A stretch of DNA of 64,000 bases from Cinnamomum chago (taxonomy: Eukaryota; Streptophyta; Magnoliopsida; Laurales; Lauraceae): contig CP142452.1 in NCBI GenBank assembly GCA_038049695.1, positions 53,340,501-53,404,500 of the forward strand, read 5' to 3'. The notes under the pieces are model-generated. The model saw nothing but the letters and a program-made list of their open reading frames with translations. It had not been told where the DNA came from and made no database searches. Made by a program: the position numbers and the translations under genes. Below are positions 46,601 through 55,600 of this stretch, piece by piece; the stretch's first letter is position 1, and each line of letters opens with the position of its first letter.

Positions 46601-49600
46601 AAAAAATGGCAGTCGCAGGGATAGGTCGGGATTCCACCCGAAGTTTCTTGGGCTTCACGCCATTCCCTTCCAGGAGAGGCGCAGCGATTGCAAAGAGCAA
46701 AACTCAACTTTTTTTGTTCTTTTTTTTTTTACCTTCATCAAATCTAATGCCAAAGATGCATTACAATACTTTATATATGAGAAAACTAAACCTAGATCTA
46801 ATCTAGACAATCCAAACACATCGATCGCCGTGGTTAAAACATCCACTTGAAAAGCTTAAAACACAATTAAAAATATAAATAAAATAAAACATATAACTGA
46901 TAGGTCGGCTAGGTCAAAAGGTGGGTCAACCCATGGGGACCACGGGCCTATCCTGCATCAATCTGGAGACAAGATCCACGTAAATTTAAAGGATGAGGAA
47001 CATCATATTCTTGCGTGCTATTGTGCGAAATAGTGGCAAAAAGTTCACGCAAGATGGGGAGAGGGTGGAGTGCAAAGTCTTATTGGTCGTAGAAGTTGTT
47101 GAAAACCAAAGCATATGAGTAGGCCAAGGATTGCTAGAGAGGAGATACTTCTGAATATGGGGATTGAGAAATTTGGAGAGATATACAGAGATGAGAAAGA
47201 CAAAGATGATGAAATTAGGGACGGACGATAGGTTCAGGGGTTTTTAAATACACATAAGAGTTAAGACGCCTCGCAGATGGATACGTCTCAAGAAAACGAC
47301 TCTAAAAAAACGATAATAAATCATTTTGAAAAATCCATGCCCCAGGGAGACGTTCCGTGAGACTTTACATGAAACCAAATGTTGGAACGAGTTAAAAATA
47401 TCAACCAAACGCATTTCTTGACGTATAGTCCCACGAGAAAGTGGAAACATCTCAAGAGAACGTTGCCAAATAGGCCCGAAATGTGCAAACCATCTTTTCT
47501 GAAAGTCCAAAATTTTTTGTTTGAGCTAAGATACTTATATGCTTCTACATGCTTATGGTATTAATACTGGTAAAGGCTAATCTCTATTTTAAGTTGATTG
47601 CGATAGGTTTATTAAACTTTAAGTTGCAGTGTTTTATGCCTGTCATACAAATTCTATGAAAGGATGTAATGAAACAATCTTATTTTTAATGGTAAAGTAA
47701 TTATTAAGTGAAAACACCGAAGAAAGAATTATGTGTGCGAGTGTGCACACACAAAAAAAGGCACCAAGGAAAACAATGAATCAACTATACATAAAACAAA
47801 TGAGGGGTGAGAGACATGGATGAAAATATACGTAACGTAGCGGCCGATAAATTGGGTGTAGCGGTTAAATATGAAATATCGCCGTTCACAACCGTATCGG
47901 TGTGTAAATACTGGCTGATACACACCGATACGTAGCGTATTGGACGCAACTGAGGTATGAACGTAAGGAAAAAAAAAAAAAAAACCCAGCCGGATTTTCC
48001 GTTTTACTGGAGGAAGAAGATGAAAAAGAAAAAAAGGAAGAACAGGAAAAACAAATACAGCAGAAACTTACCTGTCCCGAAGGTACCTGCAGCGGCAGCA
48101 GCAGCAGCAGTGGTGGACGGCGGCAGCAGGTGGCAGCAGCAGCAACGGATGGCGGCAGCAGGTGGCAGTAGCAGCAGAAGGTGGCAGCAGCGTGCGGGGC
48201 AGCTTCTCCTTCTCCTCCTCTTCTTTTTTTTTTTCTTCTTTTCCTCTCCCCCTTCTCAATTTTTGTCTATCCTCGTGTTGGGAAAGGGAAGATGGCACCA
48301 ACCCCTATTTAACTTAGGCCCTGCATTTAATTCATTAGGGGGCACTTAATGGGCCCTATTGAAGTTCTAAACAAAAATTAAATGGAGCCCCCTTTTATTT
48401 CTCGTTGTGTGTACCAAGCCCCTAAACCTATTTAATTTCGGCCCTTATTTTAATTCATTAAGAGGCAGATAATGGGCCCTATTAAAGTCCTAAACAAAAA
48501 TTAAATGGAGCCCCTCTTTTATTTCTCGATTTGTGTGTCGAACAATCTTCTATTGAATCATTAGAGGGCACTTATGGACAGTTTGAAAGGCATAAATAAA
48601 AATTAAATGGGCCCCCTCTTTTATTTCATTACAGGCCACTTATGGGCACTTTGAAAGGTATAAATAAAATTTAAATGAACCCCCTAAGAAAAAATAAAAC
48701 CTGAAGCACCTAATATGCCTTTAACCATTGGTTGGCTCCACAATGGGGCCTAAATATAAAAATAAAAAAGTGATGCCTAAGCTAAATATTACTTAATTGA
48801 AATCAAGACCTTAGCCAAATTTCACTCTACTTGAAAATAGAGCTCAATCAAATTTCACTCTGATTAGAAATAAGATCATAGCCAATTTTTGCACTAATTG
48901 AAAATAAAGTCCAGTCAAATTTCACGCTAATTAAAGATGGGCTCTAGCAAAATTTTATTCTAATTGGAAATAGTGCTTAAACAAAGTGAACTCTACTAGG
49001 AAGTAGGGCCTTAACCAATAGGCCTTTTTACTCTAATAGGAAATAGAGTCCTAATCAAAGTTCATTTTAACAGAAAATTCCCCATATAAATACAACTGTG
49101 AAATGTGATATTCTAAGCAATGGTACTGGTAATATATTGATGACACTATTGATTATATGCATTTTATTAGTTTTTAAGTTAATATAACAAAGCAACATAA
49201 AATACATGTGAAAAAAATGATCATTACTATTATTTTCTATTGATATAGTGGTATAGGACCTCATGTAATGAGGGGACCGCTACGCCCCCTTATCTAAGTT
49301 ACTTTTGAAAAAAAAAAAAAAAAATTTTTCAATCATTTTCCAATATTCTGGATTTTCTAGAATTATTTTCAGATTTTTTTGACTATTGTTTTCAAAACGC
49401 ACCGCTACGCTACATAGCGCCCGCTTTGTAGTGTTTTGGCGGCGGGTGCTATCTTCATCCTTGGTGAGAGATGCACCATCTTTCGCCAATATATCTAATG
49501 ACCCATCGGCATCCCAAAAACTATATTTAGTGAAATACATAAGCGACCTCCAAAGGAAAGAGAAAGTACTTATTTAACTTAATCAATTAACCACCAAGGA

Positions 49601-52600
49601 TGCATGTAATAGCTGAACAACATTGAATGGCAGAAATGTAGTCTCCATCTATTATGGCATTGACTACTGTTAAGCCTCTTTAGAAGCCGCGCATTCCCTG
49701 AACTCCGATCAAGTACATAAACTCACTCTATCATGGTTAGGAATCATCCCACCAATCCCTGCCTTCATATCATCCCTCATCATGTTCCCATAAAAAAAAA
49801 AAAAAAAGAAAAAAAGACCATTTTTTAGATACATGGGAATTATCCATACTAATGACGTAATAGGACTCCTGTTTGACAGATGCATTTGCCACAATTTTCA
49901 GAAGTCAAAAGCCAACATTCCCTGGAACTCTGTAACAGTTGCCCAGCTAGTAGTTTGCCACAATTTTTTATTGTTGACAATAAAGCCTGTCCAGCATCAA
50001 GATTATATGACGATTGGCTATAAAATGCTAGCACCAATTGACGAGCTTTGATCCTCCAAAAATCGCATAGTCTAGATTATTGCACCAACCTATGACCGGT
50101 GACATGTGGAGGTGCTTTAATCCCTCTAAATAGCTTAGAATATCTAAATTTCCTCTTCCTTCATATAATTCAATATAAAGGTACTCAACTGAGAAAAGCA
50201 CCTTGGGCTATAGGCAATGTATAATATGTTCATAAAAGTAAAATGATTAAAATGAAATGTCATAAAACTGCACAGTAGAATTTAAAAAACAGATATCAGT
50301 ATTGTCTTTAAATTTTTCTCCTCTTTTTTTTTCCCATTAATTTACTACAGTATGTTTCTAACCTCAACAGATGACACTACCAACTTATGTAAATCATACA
50401 ATCCAAAGAATCTAACCAATGACCTGAAAATGATGGAAAGTTCATATAATTTATAATAATGGAGGGAAAAGATCCATTCATCAATCATTACTGCCCATAT
50501 GATGGGCCTTAGCTGACATGGCGGTTTATTAGAATCTGAACAATCCTATGCATCAACTAGTGTAAATGAGATAACTTGATCATATATGGGTCAGGTGGCC
50601 AAAAGAATAGGGTGGACCACATATAAGAACTAATAGTCCTATAAAACTACTAAGTGCATTGAATTACTATATATTCGAATTAGTTCATCTAACTTATCGA
50701 ACTCAAACTTCGAATTAAGCATGCTATCTAAAAACACATTGAATTATGAGAATTGGAAAACAAACTAAATTAGCCTACCCTATCGAATTTTCAAATTGGG
50801 TTAGCAGCCGAATTATGAACTACGAACTCAAATGCGAATCAGACGAACTGTGAATCAGGTAACTATGGTATAAAGTACCAATTTCCAAAGTGGCAAATGG
50901 TGAATTGTGTGGACTTATGAATCTATACCACGCTCAAATAAATGACCTTTTATATTGACGTGATAGTAAATTGGAAAACAAACTAAATGAGCCTACCCTA
51001 TCAAATTTTCAAATTGGGTTAGCAGCCGAATTATGAACTACGAACTCAAATGCGAATCAGACGAACTGTGAATCAGGTAACTATGGTATAAAGTACCAAT
51101 TTCCAAAGTGGCAAATGGTGAATTGTGTGGACTGATGAATCTATACCACGCTCAAATAAATGACCTTTTATATTGACGTGATAGTAAATTGGAAAACAAA
51201 CTAAATGAGCCTACCCTATCGAATTTTCAAATTGGGTTAGCAGCCGAATTATGAACTACGAACTCAAATGCAAATCAGACGAACTGTGAATCAGGTAATT
51301 ATGGTATACAGTACCAATTTCCAAAGTGGCAAATGGTGAATTGTGTGGACTGATGAATCTATACCACGCTCAAATAAATGACCTTTTATATTGACGTGAT
51401 AGTAAATTTCACTATGATTGCGACCTGGGCGTCACAGGTTCGAAACGCGGAACCAGCCTCCCCGCTTGCGGGGGTAAGACTGCGTACATCTGACCCTCCC
51501 CAAACCCCGCAGTGGCGGAAGCCTCATGCACTGGGCTGCACTGTTTTTAGTAAATTTCACTATGATAGTGAGGCCCACTGATGGATTCATCATAGATTTA
51601 TGTAATCAATCAGATGGAGTATCCCCACTCTAGGAAGGAAATTTGGACCAGCATTGATATGTAGTAGAAATATGCCTGTGAATGGTTTGGATTAGCAGTT
51701 GCCCCCCTAATTAGTTTGGTATTACGCTATTGTTGTGCAATGTCTCAGCATACAATTCAAGGAGAAGTGTTATTGTAACTGCAGAACAGCAAAAACATGT
51801 CAGGACATGATGTGAGTACCATATGGTTCAGATGGCCCCTACATGGTCAATGCCAATCTAATTCTTTTATACAAACCTACTGGATTGTGGCTTGCCCATA
51901 CATGATGAGGATAGGTGTATTCAGTATTCACCGTTACATTGACATTCTTTCTGTTCACTGTTGAATGTGTTCCCACCACCCACTATTTTCATTGAACAAA
52001 AATGATGTTGTAGCAAAACCTTTTCCACATATGATCCTTCCCATTGGACCAGGCAAAATGATTGATAGCGGTCCCAAGTGGACCACCCCATAGTGGATGC
52101 TATTGTTCTGAAAATCGAATTTGCATTGCAAAGCATTCAGGGGCGATGAATCGAAATGTATCATGAACCATCGGGTTTTTTTCTTATAAAACTGAAAATT
52201 TTAAAAGATTAAAAAAAGAAAAAACGGCAGTTATTTATAATCTTCATCCATTGCAGTATAAGTATCATATGAAGAACACCATGACATATATTAAAAATCA
52301 TAAATGATACATGTGAACTATTAAATATGTTCAAGATGTCAGCATTCCCAGGAATAATATTCAGTTTGTAGTTTTTTTTTTCTCCTTAAATTAAAAACCA
52401 TAAAAATAAAATCTAACATCATAAACCTTTCATGTTTCCGATGTTTCTTTAAGTTAAAGAAGTGTCATGAAGTAAAAAGGGAAAAAGATTCATATATATA
52501 TATATAAAAGAAGATGCAGGACAAAATACCATACATCAGTCGAACTATCTAGTCACATAAATGTTCTTTTTTAATCCCTAAAACTTTTCCAAAATTGTGA

Positions 52601-55600
52601 AAATTTGTAAGAGGTTTCGTTAATCACTATAAAACCTTTTAAAATAGAATGCTAAGGAAAAAAAGAAGAAGAAGAAAATAATAATAACCTCTCAGTTGTT
52701 GTTATTCCTGCAAAAAGGAATCACGTGAATCATAAGATTCAATAAATTATGTATCGAATTGAAAGATTCACACTTGAATCCTAAGATTTGACCTGTAAAT
52801 GGGATTCATCACATTGATATAAATCTTTTTCCTTAGGATTTGATTACAATTGTAGGATTCAGAATATGAATCGTACAACAATGGTGGGTTATCAAGAGAC
52901 TTCTTATGAAACCACAGAGATTATCAAGAGACATCTTATGAAACCACAGATAGTCATTTTAGCACATAGTTTTGTAACATAACTATACTTTGGAAACTCC
53001 CACAACAGTTCCACTGTATGTTGATGCGGATGACAGAACGATGCAGGGTGGGCATGAGAAAAAATTGCCAATCACAGGGGACAGGTCGGGATTCCACCCG
53101 AAGTTTCTTAGGCTTCACACCCATGGCTTCGCGTCATTCCCTTCCATGAGAGATGTAGAGATTGCAAAGAGCAAAACTAAAACTTGATTTTTGATTTTTG
53201 TTTTCCATTCATCAAATCTAATGCCAAAGATGCATTATAATACTTTATATAAGAGAAAACTAAACCTAGATCTAATCTAGACCGTCCAAACACATTGAAG
53301 GCCATGATTAAAACATCCACTTAAATAACTTAAAACATAATTAAAAATAAAATAAAATAAAAACATATAACTGATAGGTGGGCTAGGCCCAATGGGGACC
53401 ATGGGTCTGTCCTTCATCACAGAGAATTTCTAGCTTCCATGAAGAAGTAAAAAATACCTTAAAATGCTAACTTCTCCTAACATTTATTATGGTTTTACCA
53501 AAATAAAAAAAGTACTTAGTTTGTTTGCTTATTATCAAAAGGAGATTAGGAGATTTGAGGATTTTTGCTAATAGTCTTTTTTAGTGGGTGAAGACTTGCA
53601 AAGCTTGTCGTTTTCCATTCTTTTTTTCATCTTTTGCCCTGTGATTCAGAGGGTGCGAAGACTTGGCTGACGAATTATATTCGACTGTTTAATTGACAGT
53701 TTGGTTTATTTTTGCAAGATAAAGTCATCTCACAACCATTTTATTTAATGTGACCATGGACCTGATTTCTAACCTATCCAAGCATCATTCGATTCAATAC
53801 TTCATAAGGATTAAAAAGGGGTTTCCATCACAAAAATCCTATAAAGGCGGGCCCACACTTTCAAATCCTATAAAGGTGGGCCCCATGTTCTAGTTACTAA
53901 AGATGGGTCCAATGTACAACGATTCCTACATGGGTTGTAAATCCTACAGGGCCCACGTTGTAACTCATACATGGGGGGCTCATGTTATATTCCTATCAGA
54001 GTGGGCCAAGCTAATTTTGAATATTTAAGATGAATTCGTGAATATCCATAATAGATTTACATTCAACATTATTAAAAAATATTATTTTCTTGACATTGTT
54101 TGTTAGAACAAAATTATTATGTTGTTACCAAACAAGTACCACATTTCATATTCTCAACAGAACAATTTAAAACAATGTTTCCAAACAAGTTCTGCATAGA
54201 TCGATCTCAGCACAACCCGATCTCAGCACAAGATCATGAACAATACAGAAATGATGCAAAACAGGGCCTTAGTTTGTCTACAAGATACTGCCATAACAAA
54301 GAAGAGATTTAGATATAGCTCCAATTACATTCACCTCTTGATGGGAACATAAACCCTAATTCCACCAATTCCTTCAAGATCTACCAGCGACGAAGGCATA
54401 TGATTGGAGATCAAGCTAATTTGCAGAGGGATGATGCGTATCCCGACTTTGATCGCCAAGGAATTGAAATCCACCATTGGATTATCATTCTAACAGCATC
54501 CAACAGCTGGATCTCTTCGGATCAAGCATTTGACGAGTTGAAGGCCCCATGTGAGCAATCGTATTGAAGGCCCCACTCCGAGAAGTGCCACATGGGAAGA
54601 AATAAAAGACTTTGATGATAAATAAAAGAGGCCCCAAGAGAAATAAAGAGTTCAAAGAGAAAATATAAAAAGGGGGCCTAACAGAAGCCCCACAACTTAA
54701 ATGAGAGCCACCTTGGGATTCGTGCTCATATCCCATTGTTCACGAGATCCCATGCACAAGACTTCCCTCCCTTTATCGACTTATTTTATTTCTCATTTTG
54801 TTTTATTTATTACTATGTCTTATGTCTTAGGGCTTTATGTCATAAAGGAACTTTCTTCCATTATTTTGCATTCCGTAAACCCTAGATCTACACATCCATC
54901 AAGATCAGCCACCAAAACCCATAGATCTACACCATCTCACCATTAACTAGCCCCCAAATCATTAAATCCAGACCACCAGCCATTTGATCCCATCAACTGA
55001 CCATCAAAACCCTAGCTCCAGCCATTCGATCCACCTATAATCATCCTCACCCAAGCCGTCAAACATAGATCTTCAAGATCTAGTGGGCGAACCCCTATCT
55101 AGCCCCATTCAAACCATCCATCAGACCCATATCAGATTAGCTGACCCAATCAGCCCCTTCCAAGTCCATTTGTTGAACCTGATCCATTATCTATTAGACA
55201 TATTTTCCATTGTATAGTTGAGGATCTCACATTGATATTGGTGTGTATCGATGCATATAGTTGAGAAAAATAGAGTTCGGTGTGCAAATCCACTTAAGTG
55301 AGGATTTTCAAATCTTATGGGGGGTGGTCGGATCTGAAGATCCCAACAAATGAAGATTTCCATTCGTCCAAATCCTCAGGAATTTACAATTGCCAAACAT
55401 GGATTTACCACAACTTTAGGGAAATCGAAAATCTTTTCCTTAAAGATTTGGTTGCCAAGCGTGACCTAAAACTCTCAACATTACATGGTGTGTAATTGGC
55501 TGATTTATAATTAGGATTGAATTATTGTCCTGCATCAATTTTGGTATATAAGCTTAGGATTGCTCAGGGAGTCATCTAGGTTACTATTGCATCGCAACAA

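Noticed and set aside
47957..48349. 130-codon + strand ORF with Gln/Ala/Gly runs
   Set aside because: It arises from purine runs and CAG/GGC triplets; frames on both strands are open only because the DNA is low complexity.
47829..49445. A Mutator- or hAT-type element bounded by 'cgtagcgg' and 'ccgctacg'
   Set aside because: Only about 10 bases pair between the ends and no target duplication could be found; kept only as a remark.
53017..53424. Target-site duplication around the solo LTR at 53022-53419
   Set aside because: The flanking pentamers tatgt and cagag differ at nearly every base.
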